Notes under the pieces: model-generated
Seen by the model: only the letters and a program-made list of their open reading frames with translations
What the model was told of the DNA's origin: nothing
The model's database searches: none
NCBI GenBank assembly: GCA_035236585.1
Contig: CP141139.1
Coordinates: 42,293,217-42,357,216, forward strand
Length of the DNA stretch: 64,000 bases
Reading direction: 5' to 3'
From: Warburgia ugandensis
Taxonomy: Eukaryota; Streptophyta; Magnoliopsida; Canellales; Canellaceae
Made by a program: the position numbers and the translations under genes
Shown here: positions 36,959 to 53,240 of the stretch, piece by piece
Layout: the number at the start of each line of letters is the position of its first letter
Position numbering within the stretch: the stretch's first letter is position 1

Positions 36959-37636
36959 TGTTGCGGTGTCCCACTTAAGTAGTGTGGGACCCACATACTA
37001 GGGTTTCATTTTCTTTTGCTTGGTTGAGGTAACCAAGAGGGTGCGGTGGCAACAAATAAAAAGAGGAAAGAGAGAAAAAAAAAAAAAAAAGATTTGTGAG
37101 TTTGGGGTTCTGGCTCAGGGAGAGAAACAATCTACGAAGATCAGATGGCTGTTTCTTCTCCGATTTTGATAAAATTTTGATATGTTGTTCTTCTTGCCGA
37201 GCTCTACATTTTGAACGATCTGAATTGCTGAAAAGCTTTTATTTTGTATCTTTCTTGTATGCTCATCTTGGTGAGAACTTTCCATCTTTCTTGTACATAG
37301 TTGCATACCACTTTTGGGTGATGTTTTGTTTAGCTTGTTAAGTTGATATTGAGATTGTTTGGTGATTGGGATTGCCTCTAGTAATGCTAGGCATAAACTT
37401 TTGTACCCATTAATTTTATTAGTGAAAAATCTTGGCTGGACTAGGTCCTGTGGTTTTTCTCTTCACATCGAAGAGTTTTCCAAGTAAAAAGTTCTGGTGT
37501 TCTTGTGGTTGTGATTTGCCATTTTATTTTACCCATTTTAATTTTTGCACTAGAGGGGAAAAAGGTTATCTAGCGGTGTGTTATTGTGTACTGTGAGCCT
37601 GTGTTGTTTGTTTGTGTGAGGCCTTTTTTCCCAACA
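36959..37636 (+). mobile_element. Solo LTR, Ty1/copia-type, 678 bp
   Basis: It begins TGTTGCGGTGTCCCAC and ends TTTTTTCCCAACA, with terminal TGTTG/CAACA inverted repeats. It is bounded by identical AGTAT copies. A perfect 5-bp duplication with no internal region shows an LTR-LTR recombination product. The L1 endonuclease reading resumes on each side when it is removed. The orientation is taken from the TGTTG...CCCAACA pattern usual for copia LTRs. The family assignment is therefore structural rather than by protein. Frames inside it (37096-37341 and others) are not genes. Confidence 0.9.
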
Positions 37637-37641
37637 AGTAT
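37637..37641. repeat. Right target-site duplication of copia solo LTR
   Basis: AGTAT, identical to 36954-36958. Confidence 0.9.
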
Positions 37642-38162
37642 ATATATGGAGGTCCATGGAAAGGAATGTACATGAGGTTAATACCGTCAAGAAGGAAATT
37701 ACGATCCAAAGTACTTTAGAAATCCCACCATATTTGCTCATTTGACGTAATTATTGAGCTAAAGTCGCCAATAATTCACAAGAAGGGTGGAAGCTGAGTA
37801 ACCCAAGATAAGTTTATTCTAAGATAAGTTGAGTAATCACACCATCATCCTAATTGAGCCATTTATCGCGAAGCCCATGATCTTTTACCAAGAGCCATCA
37901 GTCCCATCAGGCAGTAGCTACAGCTAGAGACACCACTTTCCTTGCTAGGAAGACATGCATTCAGTGGCAGCACGCCTAGACAGAATCCTTAGGCGCTGCC
38001 AACATGGAGACACAGCACACTGCCACCAGACCACACGAGTTACCCATGGAGCCGGTAGTGCTAACTCTAACTCAAGAAATGGGAATGCACCCAGCTGCTG
38101 ATATGACAATAGTTCAGCCCTCATTTGAATTGGATTACGCAATGACAGTGGCAGCAGATGTT

Positions 38163-38727
38163 TGTCACGGGGTCGTAGTCTCACCTATGCTAAACCCGTG
38201 CAACACTTGTGCACATCTCCCTTTCCTGGCATAAGTCAGCCTTCAATCCCCCAATACTCTCACTTGCTAGTGCTACACTCACTCACCCACAAAAGCAATG
38301 AGAGGAACTCAAAAGAACTCAGAAAGGAAACGTCCCAATGTATTAACCTTAGCTGAGCTGAACTAACCTGAGCTGAGTTCTGAGCTTATCTGAGTTGAGT
38401 ACAAGCGAGGAGCTTACACCTATTTATACTTGTTCTCCCCCATCCACCTCCTCAATGGATGGTCTAGATTATTACATATGTCAACAATCCAACGACTAAG
38501 AACTAATCTAGAACTCACTCTAGAAAACTCTACACAACTCTCTAACCTTCTACCTTTCTAGATATTTACAAGGAATGCACTAGAAACTGGGCCTTCTAGA
38601 TTCAAGCCAAGTTCCATGGACCTTCCCAGGCAGGTTTGAGTCCCTAAGGTCAGGTCTACGTCCCAAGTGAGCCTTCCTTAGAGGATGCAAGCCCTGGTCA
38701 CGGGCTTTGCAATGCAAGTTCGTGACA
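38163..38727 (-). repeat. 3' LTR of the gag-protease-only element
   Basis: TGTCACGGGG...CGTGACA, with 6-7 bp terminal inverted repeats. The minus strand carries TATAAATA (38421-38428), a good core promoter at the usual LTR position. Differences from the other LTR are mostly transitions. Confidence 0.92.
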
Positions 38728-38740
38728 AACTCCCCCACCT
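38728..38740 (-). other. Polypurine tract
   Basis: AGGTGGGGGAGTT on the minus strand directly abuts the 3' LTR. This is where plus-strand DNA synthesis would be primed. Confidence 0.8.
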
Positions 38741-39180
38741 AATAATGTCGACGCCCTCGTCCACACGCCTTTGCTGTAGTTAAACCTTTGATCTTGGGCA
38801 AGTCTCATGTTGCCTTGTCCTCTGCATGAGATGCCCTGCTGTGTCCCTCCCTTTGACCTTGCTCTCCGACCCCTCTTGTGCACTTTTGGGACATCCTTTA
38901 GCTCCTCCATGTTGTATGCGTTCTTCCACACTTGTGCCCCTTTGCACAGTTCGAAGTTGTCACCCCTCTAGTGCTCAACCCTTGCTACTCTCCGTTGATG
39001 TGCCTCCTACACCTTGGTGTGGCAGCTACCAATTCCCATGGTCTGAACACGTCTTGGCTCGATCTTGTCCCTCTTGGAGTTTCCGCGCTGAGACACACCC
39101 TTGTCATCAACTAGTCTCTCCTTGGACCATTCAGACCTCAGTAACCTAATGGCACGTAGCCATTGTGGCACTTCTATCAG

Positions 39181-40849
39181 CTACAAGGTAGTTAGCACCT
39201 TCCCTTGCCCCCTTCCATTCTTCAACACTGAGACTGCACAAGGGTTCTCCTCATCAAAGAAGTTCAACATTCTAAGGTGTGGCATAGGGACTGCTCTAGC
39301 CTTGGTGAGGAAATCCATTCTCAAGATAACCTCATAATCCTCCAAAGGTATTACCGTTAAAGTGATGGTGCCTTGCCACTCTCCTACCTTGATTGGTACA
39401 TGCCTGGCAACTCCTAATACAGACTTCGCTTCGGAGTTGACTGCCTTGATCCTGCTCTCATCCCTCTTCATCTTGAGGCCTAATCTCTTAGCCTCTCTTT
39501 TCGAGGTGAAGTTGTGAGTAGCTCCCGTGTTCACCATAGCTCTTATGCCTTTGCCATTGAGGCACACATCTACATACATTAGACTCTTCCCTCCATTGGC
39601 AGGTTTGGTCCCTGATGCCTGCCCCGTCATAGCATTGAGGAGTCTAAGGGCCCCCATCTTAGGCTCCTCCTCTTCACCCTCATCCACTACCTTGTGGTTC
39701 TCCCTTTCAACCACCAAGGCATTAAGGGTCTTCTTCTTTGGGCAATTCATTGCCCTATGATTTCCATCACATATGAAGCAACGAATTCGTCAAGAAAGGA
39801 ACTTACCTTTGCCCTTTGGGTTGTGCCAACCTCCCTTGCCTTCTTCCTTATGACCCTTAGGTATGTCCTCCTCATTGTTACCTCCATTAACCTTGGCTTT
39901 TCCTCCTTTCTTATGCCTTTGGCCCTATTGTCAAACTCCACTAGTTTCTCAGCAGTTGAGAGTGGAGTGGCCAAGTCTTGCACTCCCCTCCTTTGTAATT
40001 CTTATTTCGCCCAAGGTTACAACCCATCCATGAAGAAGAACAACTTGTCCTTCTCATTCATATCTGAAATGTTCAGGAGCAAAGCCGTGGATTGATTCAC
40101 ATACTCCCAAATAGATCCCATATGCTTTAGACGCTTCAGACTCTTCCGAGCCAAGTATTCCGCATTCTCTGGGACGAATTGGGCTTTGATCTCTCTCTTA
40201 AAGTCTTCCCATAGGGCTATGGTGCAATGACCCTTATCTGCATCGCCATACCTTCATCTCCACCATAACATCGCATCGTCACACAAATACATTGTTGCTA
40301 CATCTACCTGCATGGCTTCCTCTGAGATCTTGGCAGCTTTGAAGTATTGCTCCATTTGCCACAGAAAATTCTCTAAGTCCTTAGCATTACGGTCCCCTTG
40401 TAGCTTGTAGGTTCAGGGATCTTGACCTTTGGAACATACTCCTTTGGTCAAAGTCCTCCACCATTAGCCACAGCCTTCTCCAATAGGGCTAAATGAATCT
40501 TAACATCATCTAGCTCAGCTACTTCCTCATGGAAGCCAGCTACTTCTCCCTCCATGGTCTCAAGATGATCAGACATGCCCTCCACCTTTTATATGGTCTT
40601 GGAATTCATGACCTTGACCACATTAAAGGAGCATCACATCTCGGCACGAAGACCAGGTAACTCCTCCACATAGGCATTAGACTTGTTCAAGCAATTAGCA
40701 AGAGTTTGCTCAAACTTACCGAACCTTTCCTCCAACATAGCGAGGCGAGCATCCAAAGCCAAATTCCTTGATGGCTCTCTAGACTTCTCCCTCCTTGACT
40801 TCTTCTGAACCTCCATAGGTATGGTGGTCTTTCCTGACTCACTTGCCAT
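39181..40849 (-). pseudogene. Gag-protease remnant of the compact LTR element
   Basis: Starts at 40849 (MASESGKTTIP), about 95 bp inside the 5' LTR. Then come a coiled-coil-like stretch (LALDARLAMLEERFGKFEQT), a second helix region, KIPEPTSYKG, and the retrotransposon Gag domain with LENF-type and MYL/LWWR-type landmarks across several frames (about 40460-40050). The zinc knuckle CFICDGNHRAMNCP lies at 39786-39739 (C-x2-C-x3-H-x4-C). The long open frame 39750-39181 carries a retropepsin-like domain: VDVCLNGKGIRAMVNTGATH, then VPIKVGEWQGTITLTVIPLE and MDFLTKARA. The catalytic aspartate of the usual DTGA is asparagine (NTGA), so the protease should be inactive. The frame stops at 39181, with no RT after it. 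Several frameshifts and stops break the Gag part. Confidence 0.88.
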
Positions 40850-40930
40850 GATGTTGCCACGAGCTTTCCCCAGTACTCACTAAGAAACTCCCATGTCGAC
40901 CGGTTCTGATACGAACTCTTGGTACCAACC

Positions 40931-40943
40931 TGCTCTGATACCA
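40931..40943 (-). other. Primer-binding site (initiator tRNA-Met)
   Basis: TGGTATCAGAGCA on the minus strand, two bases after the 5' LTR, matches the common plant LTR-retrotransposon primer site for tRNA-iMet. Confidence 0.85.
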
Positions 40944-40945
40944 AC

Positions 40946-41509
40946 TGTCACGGGATCGCAATTTCACCTATGCTAAATCCGTGTAGCACTTGTGCACAAC
41001 TCCCTTTCTTGGCACAAGTTAGCCTTCAATCCCCCAGTACTCTCACTTGCTAGGGCTACACTCACTCACCCACAAAAGCAATGAGAGGAACTCAAGAGAA
41101 CTCAGAAAGGAAAACTCCCAATGTATTAACCTTAGCTTAACGAACTAACCTGAGCTGAGCTCTAAGCTTATCTGAGTTGAGTACAAGTGAGGAGCTTATA
41201 CCTATTTATACTTGTTCTCCCTCATCCACCTCCTCAATGGATGGTACGAATTATTACATATGTCAACAATCCAATGGTTAAGGACTAATCTAGAACTCAC
41301 TCTAGAAAACTCTACACAACTCTCAAACCTTCTACCTTTCTAGATATTTACAAACAATGCACTAGAAACTGGGCCTTCTAGATTCAGGCCAAGTTCCATG
41401 GACCTTCCCAGGCAAGCCTGAGTCCCTAAGGTCAGGTCCACATTCCAAGTGAACCTTCCTTAGAGGCTGCAAGCCCTGGTCACGAGCCTTGCAATGCAAG
41501 TCCTTGACA
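40946..41509 (-). repeat. 5' LTR of the gag-protease-only element
   Basis: Same structure as the 38163-38727 LTR, with TATAAATA on the minus strand at 41213-41220. It starts TGTCAAGG on the minus strand, one substitution from the other copy's TGTCACG. Confidence 0.92.
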
Positions 41510-43081
41510 TGTTGCTGGTAACTAGATTTGCCCCAAGGTAAAAGCGGCCCCGACCAGAAGCCAGTTATTCTTCCTTTGGGAGAGTTCAAGTCCGTCCATT
41601 CTCCTGTCCTACACCAGAATAGTAGATTAAAAAAAATCCAAAAGTAGGAAAACTAGCCCAGGGAACCTGACTACATCAAGTTCACAACCATCCTTGAAAA
41701 CCTAAAGTCCCATTGGAATTAATACCTTTAAGCCACTCCCTCAGCCACCTATATATTTGCCGAGTAGACTTACCACTACTAAAAAGGGTAAGACAATGGC
41801 TAAGGAATGTGATGAGAGAGGTAACATGACATGATCTGAGCTAGTAGGCAGACCTCCAAATGACCATAGCAGAGAACCACTCTACCAAAATGAAAGTGTC
41901 ACTCATGACCTAGAGAAATAGTTAAGCAAGACCATGGCCAACATTTTCCTATTGGATTTGTTGAGGACATGAGCCCTTCACCACCATGTCATGAAAGACA
42001 TTCTCTAAAAGGCTAGGGTTCCGCCATAAATTTGACTCAAGGACCTAGAGACGAGTGCATCATTGGTATTTTGATGCAAAGCTATGGTGTTTATTGTTAC
42101 AACTTGACTCCCACTGGCAGGAACCATATTGAGGCCTTTTTACTTAGCAAGCCATGAATGCACCAAGTTGGGTTTGTAGCCTCCACCTTACAACAAAGAC
42201 TAAAACATAACTATGATGGCTAGGGGATGGTCATCATGGGCATGTATGCTCGAAATCACTAATGACTAACCCTTCTAGAGCATCCAAACATCAAAAACTG
42301 ATCTCCCACTTCATAGCTTCTAGTTTGACTCATGCTGCCAAGCACCACAAAATAGATCATGACCCAAACTGATCCCATCGTAGCCATGTTCTTTCTAATA
42401 CCAAATGCCGCTTGGTGTTCCCAAAATCCAACAACAACATCTGATCAAAAAGTGCAACATAAATAGAAGTACATCTTTAGTTAGTAGTGGAGAGCTCTGC
42501 TAAGACATTTTTGTCTCCCTAGGCAAATCAAGATAAAATGGGCCAAAACCACCTAATCCAAGCCAAGCCAAGCCAAGCCAAGCCAAGCTATGGTGTTGGA
42601 TGTCATGTCCAAGCTATCATTTTTGGCATAGGAAAACCATAGACATGATGAGCAAACCATATGCATGATGAAGGAAAAATCCTCCATATCCCATATAGGT
42701 GAAAATTTGGAGCTTTAAGCTCACACTTCAGCACGAAGACAAAAGAAAGGGCTGATTGATCCTTCACCATGGCAAGTCATCACCACGTTACTCATGAGAT
42801 GGCAAGCAAACTACACCACTATGTCATAAGAAAAAGCTCCAAAATAGTACATGGTCGAACCTAGAATGACTCGACAAGTAACTTCCTTCCATAGAAGTTG
42901 ACCAACACTTGTTGTGTCATTGCCACATCATAGCCACATGGTATACAAGCAAGCCACACCACAACGTCATAAGAAAATCTCCCCAAATGGTACAAGAGAC
43001 TATCCATATGATTTGACAAGTAACTCCCCTCCCTACATAGGGTTTGACTAGCCATTACCATGTCATTTTCATGTGACTGCT
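41510..43081. other. Unassigned, with a 150-bp tandem duplication
   Basis: The first 130 bp may be the 5' part of the L1 element (NNWLLVGAAFTLGQI can be read on the minus strand near 41570-41525). The rest matches nothing I know. It contains (CCAAG)6 at about 42558-42587 and an imperfect duplication of about 150 bp (around 42780-42930 and 42931-43080; both units have CACTATGTCATAAGAAAA or CAACGTCATAAGAAAA and GACAAGTAACT). Confidence 0.5.
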
Positions 43082-48308
<5,227 letters not shown>

Positions 48309-49241
48309 CACTCTCTCTCTCATGTGTGGAACACCAGCCAAAGAATTCCCTGAGGCTAGATGTCCCACCCTTAAATAGATATTGGGGTCTCGAATTAATG
48401 CGCAAGCACCCCATGTTGCTAATTTGATAACATGTTTTTTATCTACATGGAAATCCTCAAGTCACCTCTTAAGAAGTCTCTCTCCTAGCCCTATATTCCT
48501 TCCCTAAGTTACCTTCTTCCTTTTTCAAGCTTAGCATGTAATGGATGCCCCACTTACGCACCTCCACCCTTGCTTCCCTTCCAAGCATTCTAGCTTGGGC
48601 AGCCTTAAGGAGACATCCCACTCACTTTCTAAATTGGTTCACCATCTTAAACACTTGTTGATTAACCTCATTTGATCCCCAACTTGGTAGATAACATAAC
48701 CAAGATGAAATCGTAGCCACTCATTCAACATGACATCAAATGCCCTCTTTAGACTCTATTTTAGGAAACTTTCTAATTTGGTGCATAACACATTAACAAT
48801 CATGGATCTAGCTCATTTGTTCTCCAATTGGTTAGATAATCAAATCAAGATAAAATCCTAGCCATTCAATTGTACTAGTAACCAACATCCCATTTAGGTT
48901 TTATTTCAAGAAAGTTTCTAATTTCATAACATATTGATAAACCATGAAATCTATGCTAGATAACCATGATCTAACTTCATATAATTGACATCCAAAGCTT
49001 GATAAATCTTTCCCATGGGGTAGACACCCTAAAATGAGATGCCTCCCCCTCAGTTCTCAATTGGCTAGTCTAACTTGGAAATTCTAGAGTTATACATTTT
49101 TCACCTTATATAATATGACATATGTAAAACATTTGACCTATCATTCACATGTTTCATTCATTTCACCATGTAAACAACTTAATCCCAAATAACCATGTAT
49201 ATAATAAGTATATTATAGGATTAAAATTTAAAGTTATTACA
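48309..49241 (-). mobile_element. Older long LTR copy D, 5' part
   Basis: It resumes the CT tract after copy E and runs to GTTATTACA at 49241, which on the minus strand is the LTR start TGTAATAAC. Homology to the leader of other copies is weak by eye; the assignment rests on the two ends, the interrupted CT tract and the 4-of-5 target-site match. Confidence 0.55.
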
Positions 49242-49647
49242 CTGATAAATAAATAGAAAACTAGCCCCTTGGTTAGGGGTGTGTCTAATGAGGATAAAGA
49301 GGAGAGTTAAGAGAAATGAAAGTGAATAAGCTCTATCTTATTGGAGAGAAAGCCCATAGGACCTAAGGAAATCTCCCTTAAGAGCCTTAGGTAAGGAGAG
49401 GAAGAGAGTCTTTGGCACTTCCTAGAGCCAAGTGGGGCCTACAAGCTTTTTCTCTTCTCACTTTTAGGACCAAAATACCCTATTATCAAATTTTCCAAAT
49501 TTTCCTAGATGACAAAATAGGGGTAGTAAAGTCCAAAAAGTGCATGTAAAATTGTCATTCTTAGCCATTTTTAATACTTTCTGGCCTTGTGAATTCAAGC
49601 ACCATTGCTTACTGTGGAAAAGTAAGATTCTTGACATTTAGTGGAAA
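49242..49647. other. Unassigned sequence
   Basis: No gene or known repeat recognised. It is part of an unclassified region that runs on to 53240. Confidence 0.4.
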
Positions 49648-49665
49648 TATCTACATTGTGAAAAC
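49648..49665. repeat. Left target-site duplication of Au SINE
   Basis: TATCTACATTGTGAAAAC, identical over 18 bp to 49847-49864. Confidence 0.95.
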
Positions 49666-49846
49666 GAAGGGGAGCCTTGGCGCAACGACAAAAGTTGTCG
49701 TCGTGTGACCTTGAGGTCACAGGTTCAAGGCATGGAAACAGCCTCTTGCAAAATGCAAGGTAAGGCTATGTACTTTAAGCCCTTGTGGTCCGCCCTTTTC
49801 CCAGACCCTGCATAGGCGGGAGCTTTGTGGACTAGGGCTGCCCTTT
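49666..49846 (+). mobile_element. Au-type SINE, near-intact
   Basis: The 181-bp element begins GAAGGGGAGCCTTGGCGCAA, has the B-box-like GGTTCAAGGC, then GGAAACAGCCTCTTGC, GTAAGGCTATGTAC, CCTTGTGGTCCG and CGGGAGCTTTGTG, and ends GGGCTGCCCTTT. This is the Au SINE layout known across flowering plants: a tRNA-derived head read by RNA polymerase III, no coding capacity and a short T-rich end. A perfect 18-bp duplication shows a comparatively young insertion. LINE proteins supplied in trans would have inserted it. Confidence 0.96.
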
Positions 49847-49864
49847 TATCTACATTGTGAAAAC
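49847..49864. repeat. Right target-site duplication of Au SINE
   Basis: TATCTACATTGTGAAAAC, identical to 49648-49665. Confidence 0.95.
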
Positions 49865-50300
49865 CTATGAACACTTCCAATAGCTTTCATATTATAGTGC
49901 ATCTCATTTTTAGCAAGAATATTTGAACGTGCCATGTAAGTAATATGAGAGCCTAAAAGGTCAAGGTTGAATTAGCAACACTTTGTTGCGATGAGTTCAT
50001 TGTGCAGCAAAATCCAATGATGAGTAGTCAACACTTTCTTCACTCTGTATATATGTTGTTTAGCCTATTTTCATTTCATATATGTAAAGAGGCATGCAAG
50101 GATATGTCATACTCCCCATCTAGGCTAATTTTTCTCTTTCTCTCTCTAATTTCCAATAACTAAGCAACTAACTAATCCCTTCATTCACTCAACACACCAA
50201 ACACCATACACTACTAGAATAAGTACGACTTTTGAGTCCCTTCTTATTTAGTAATCAAGGCTAAACCTAAATCTATGAGGACCATGGAGCACTAAATTGC
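49865..50300. other. Unassigned sequence
   Basis: No feature recognised. Confidence 0.4.
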
Positions 50301-51185
50301 TTTGTCTTTTGCTTTTTCTTCAAGATGTCACATGACACTATTGGCCCCATTGTATATTTACATTCTTACACTACATTGCATGTTTACTTCAAGATGTTAT
50401 TTGACACCACTATCCTTGCTTACATGTTTACATTTCTATATTGCACATTTACATTCATGCACCTTTTATGTTTCTTTAGGGTGACTTGGTTAAGGACTCG
50501 TGACTTAATAGCTTGTCAGACCACTACGTAACCAATATTTCTCTTTCTAATTTACCTCAAGATGGCATTTGGCAATGCCGTCCTTACTATAATGCATTGC
50601 ATATTTGCCTTAGGATGCTCTTTGGTGACATGGTCCTGGCTTGCACATTTACATTTCTACGTTGAACATCTATAGTCCTATACTTTTTCTACTTCTTTAG
50701 GGTAGTCTAGTCAAGGACCCATAGTTTAATGGCCTACTAGACCACAAAATCACTTGACGTTTCTCTTTCTTATTTACCTTAGGGTGTCATATGGTGCCAC
50801 AGCCTTTGTACACTAAATGGTATGTTTACCTTAGGACATTATTTGATGCCACTGTCCTTGCTTGCACATTGACATTTTTGTACTACATACGCATTCTTGG
50901 ACTTTTTTTATATCATTAGGGTAACTTGGTTAAGGACCCATAGCTTAATGTCGTACTAGACCACTAAGTCAAACGATGTTTCTCTTTCTTTATTTACCTC
51001 AGCAAGTCATTTGGCATCCTTGTTTTTACTACACTTCATTACATATTTACCTGAAGATGCTTTCAATGCCACTATCTTTATTGCATCATACTTACATTTT
51101 TAATCATTTTTCCTACTTTTATGTAGACCTAGTTAAGGACTTGTGGCTTAATAGGCTGGCAGACCACTAAGTCTCCCACGATTAA
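50301..51185. repeat. Four-copy tandem repeat of about 220 bp
   Basis: Units start near 50310, 50539, 50761 and 50980. Each carries TTTCTCTTTCT, then TTTACCTCAAGATG or similar, GCCACTGTCCTTGCTTGCAC, and ends with TTAGGGTAACTTGGTTAAGGA, CCATAGCTTAATGGC and AGACCACTAAGTC. Each unit itself contains a half-unit duplication (TTACCTTAGGATG occurs twice). Divergence is high, so the array is old. The short open frames inside it repeat the same words and are not genes. Confidence 0.9.
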
Positions 51186-52379
51186 TACTTGTTACAAAAC
51201 ACAATGGGGAAATCGACCTTCGAAGACACTAACTAGATAATAATTGCCTCATGGCTCTGCAACCATGGATCAATGAATATACAGTTTGTTGTTTAACCAC
51301 TAAGTTGACCCTTAGCTACTAACAAGACTAGCAACTTACTAGCTTGGGAACCACATGTGCCCCTAGCGTGGCATTTCAGTCTAAGAAAAAGACATGGGTG
51401 GTGACTCCAAACCCCATATATGGTAGAATAATCTTACCACTAAAAGGAAATACCTTGGGTTAGGCTGCATGTGAACATCAACACTACTTACGTCATACCT
51501 ACATGCCTCTACTATGAACTCTAAGATTAGTGATGGGTATGGAAATACTACATACATATCTCTATATTGAGAAGGTTTCATACCCAAAAATTACATAATT
51601 ATCACAAATTTTGATTAAATCTACTATTTTGTAGGTCCATGGTACAAATGAGAAAAATACACAAAATTATCAATTTTAGCCCTGAAAGAGCGAATTCACC
51701 TTTCATGCTACATCATGGGCCATATATACCAAAAATGAAGTACTAGAGATTCAGACTGATGATTATGTGTTATTATTAAAGTCAGGGTAGTTAGAAACCC
51801 TATGCACAACTACTACTCAAATGAGGGTGAAAAAGTGGCAAATTCCAAGTCAAGTATGTTTACGTACATTTCACTACCATAAGAAGCTTATGAGAGAAGT
51901 TCAATTCATATACACTAGGATCATATAAAATAAAAGCTTCTAAAAAGTAAAAGAAGATCAAGACCCACATAAAGACCTTTTACTTATTTTCTCTATCTTA
52001 GACAACCATAGGAAAAAGATCAGCCAATGGTTGAATGTCTTATCCATACAATATATTGAAGCATAGTTGGTCCACATGATATACATGAAGATATCTCTAA
52101 GGAATTAAGGACATTCATCCTAGAGTAATTGAATCCAACAGTGGAGAGGAAATGAAGTTTAAATAAGATTTACATCTCATAATAGGATTCATCCATCCAA
52201 GTAAGGGTAAGCATGATCTAAGGGCTCAGAATGAAGATTGGAAAGATCAAAACCCTTCCCACCATTCCTATGTTGAAAAGTCAACCCAAAACCCTAAGTA
52301 GAGGAAGATCTCAACCACCCATCTTCACCCAAATCTCATCACATTATTAGGATTTATAAAACACCTCATACACTTCAAT
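51186..52379. other. Unassigned sequence
   Basis: No gene or repeat family recognised. It may be the upstream part of the element that supplies the promoter at 52848. Confidence 0.4.
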
Positions 52380-52847
52380 TTGAATCCCATGTGCCCCCTT
52401 GAGGACTTTCTAAATTTGAATCTTGAATTTTGCACCTCCTTTTCATTTCTTTCTCTTTTCTTTTCCTCTATTTATTTATCCTCTTATTCCTTACCCTACC
52501 ACCAAGTTATTTCCCTTTATTTTCTACTTATGACCTTCCAATTCTATCCCAAACTCCATTTAGAAAGGATGCCTCCCCCTCTCCAGTGGCCACTTTTCTA
52601 TTTCATTCCACCTCCTTCCCTTCATTCTTAAGTTACCTCTTCTTTCCTCTTTCTATTTCTTTCCTTTTCCAATCTCTTAGCTTTACTCTGTCTTTTCCTT
52701 TCCCTTCCCATCTTATTACCTTCCATCTCCACTCCACTTTTCTCCAATTGAATTCCATGCCCCTCCATCTAGTCCTTAATTCAAATTTAACTTAGGTGAC
52801 TTGATCTCAATCATTAAATCCTCTTATCTATCATGCTAAAAGTTTAT
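52380..52847. other. Pyrimidine-rich tract upstream of a TATA box
   Basis: A TTTCTTTCTC-type C/T-rich stretch of more than 350 bp. Open frames here (52380-52631 and 52430-52795) are Ser/Leu/Phe-rich translations of the tract with no domain. Confidence 0.5.
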
Positions 52848-52992
52848 AAATAGAGGTATTTTGAATGAATTAATGATCTTTCAACTTTCCCTGTAGTTCT
52901 GGGCTAAAGCTAGAGAAACAGAGGGAGGAAGATCACCCTCACCCAAGCTCCCTTCAAGCTTCCATGTTCAAATCATTTATAGATAAAGGTAG
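52848..52992 (+). promoter_or_regulatory. LTR-like core promoter and leader
   Basis: TATAAATAGAGG at about 52848 is followed some 30-60 bp later by a leader with CTAGAGAAACAGAGGGAGG and then ATAAAGGTAGCG, similar to the donor-like AGGTA motif of the long LTRs. It looks like the promoter and start of transcription of a plus-strand LTR element. No coding region follows before 53241. Confidence 0.5.
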
Positions 52993-53240
52993 CGTCTCAA
53001 CCATTCCAATCCTTTTTCTTGCTTATTTTCCTTTAATTTTCTCTTCCATCTTCTAGCATGCATATACTTAAGTTTTACTTAAATTAGATTGCTCATGCAT
53101 CATTCATGTCACATGTAGTGGCATGCATTTCCATTTTTTCTTTCCTATAGTTTTCATGTTAATTTCTCATCTTTCCTTGCACTGTAGTTCATGTATAGCA
53201 TAGTAGTTCCTTTCATCTTAGAGTAGTGTAGATGTATATT
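52993..53240. other. Unassigned sequence
   Basis: T-rich sequence without recognised features, ending at the CACTA terminus. Confidence 0.4.

Larger units (their letters stand above)
33885..38162 (-). mobile_element. L1-type LINE, degenerate, with nested insertions
   Basis: Minus-strand pieces follow the order of a plant L1 ORF2. Endonuclease: IIGDFSSIITSNEQIW and IPFHGP near 37770-37650, then ILKYLNHARINCY and RIASDHLLLLLDT in 36974-36723. Linker: KDNRRTYGPVILQSTSMEFF (36525-36334). Reverse transcriptase: LIPKGENLGNFDKFCLISFC and LLVNRLKPFLSRLI (36109-35990), continuing after the RTE insertion as NEAQIAYVLGK (35575-35540), then LHQGYPLSLYLF near 35310, KYLGIPL near 34970 and a zinc-finger-like tail to 33885. 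Stops and frameshifts are frequent, so the copy is dead. Three later elements interrupt it. The 5' limit is uncertain and may continue past the LTR element at 41510-41640. No poly-A or target-site duplication could be assigned. Confidence 0.8.
38163..41509 (-). mobile_element. Compact gag-protease-only LTR retrotransposon (TR-GAG-like)
   Basis: Two direct LTRs of 565 bp (38163-38727) and 564 bp (40946-41509), more than 90% identical by eye, enclose an interior of 2.2 kb. On the minus strand the 5' LTR ends CCCGTGACA and is followed two bases later by TGGTATCAGAGCA, complementary to the initiator tRNA-Met 3' end (the primer site). AGGTGGGGGAGTT precedes the 3' LTR as polypurine tract. TGTT (38159-38162 and 41510-41513) flanks both ends, extending to ATGTT if the last LTR base is counted. 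The interior encodes Gag and protease remnants only. Reverse transcriptase, RNase H and integrase are absent, so it must have moved with proteins from another element. It sits in or beside the L1. Confidence 0.9.

Noticed and set aside
38826-39149. 107-codon plus-strand frame
   Set aside because: It lies antisense to the interior of the gag-protease element and shows no domain. The plus-strand frames at 39527-39760 and 39694-40095 are likewise shadows of Gag and protease.
50301-51185. Possible CRISPR-like array
   Set aside because: Units of about 220 bp diverge throughout and have no repeat-spacer pattern; plant nuclear context.
52430-52795. 121-codon Ser/Leu/Phe-rich frame that might suggest a membrane protein
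   Set aside because: It is a translation of a pyrimidine-rich tract, with no charged loops or family motif.
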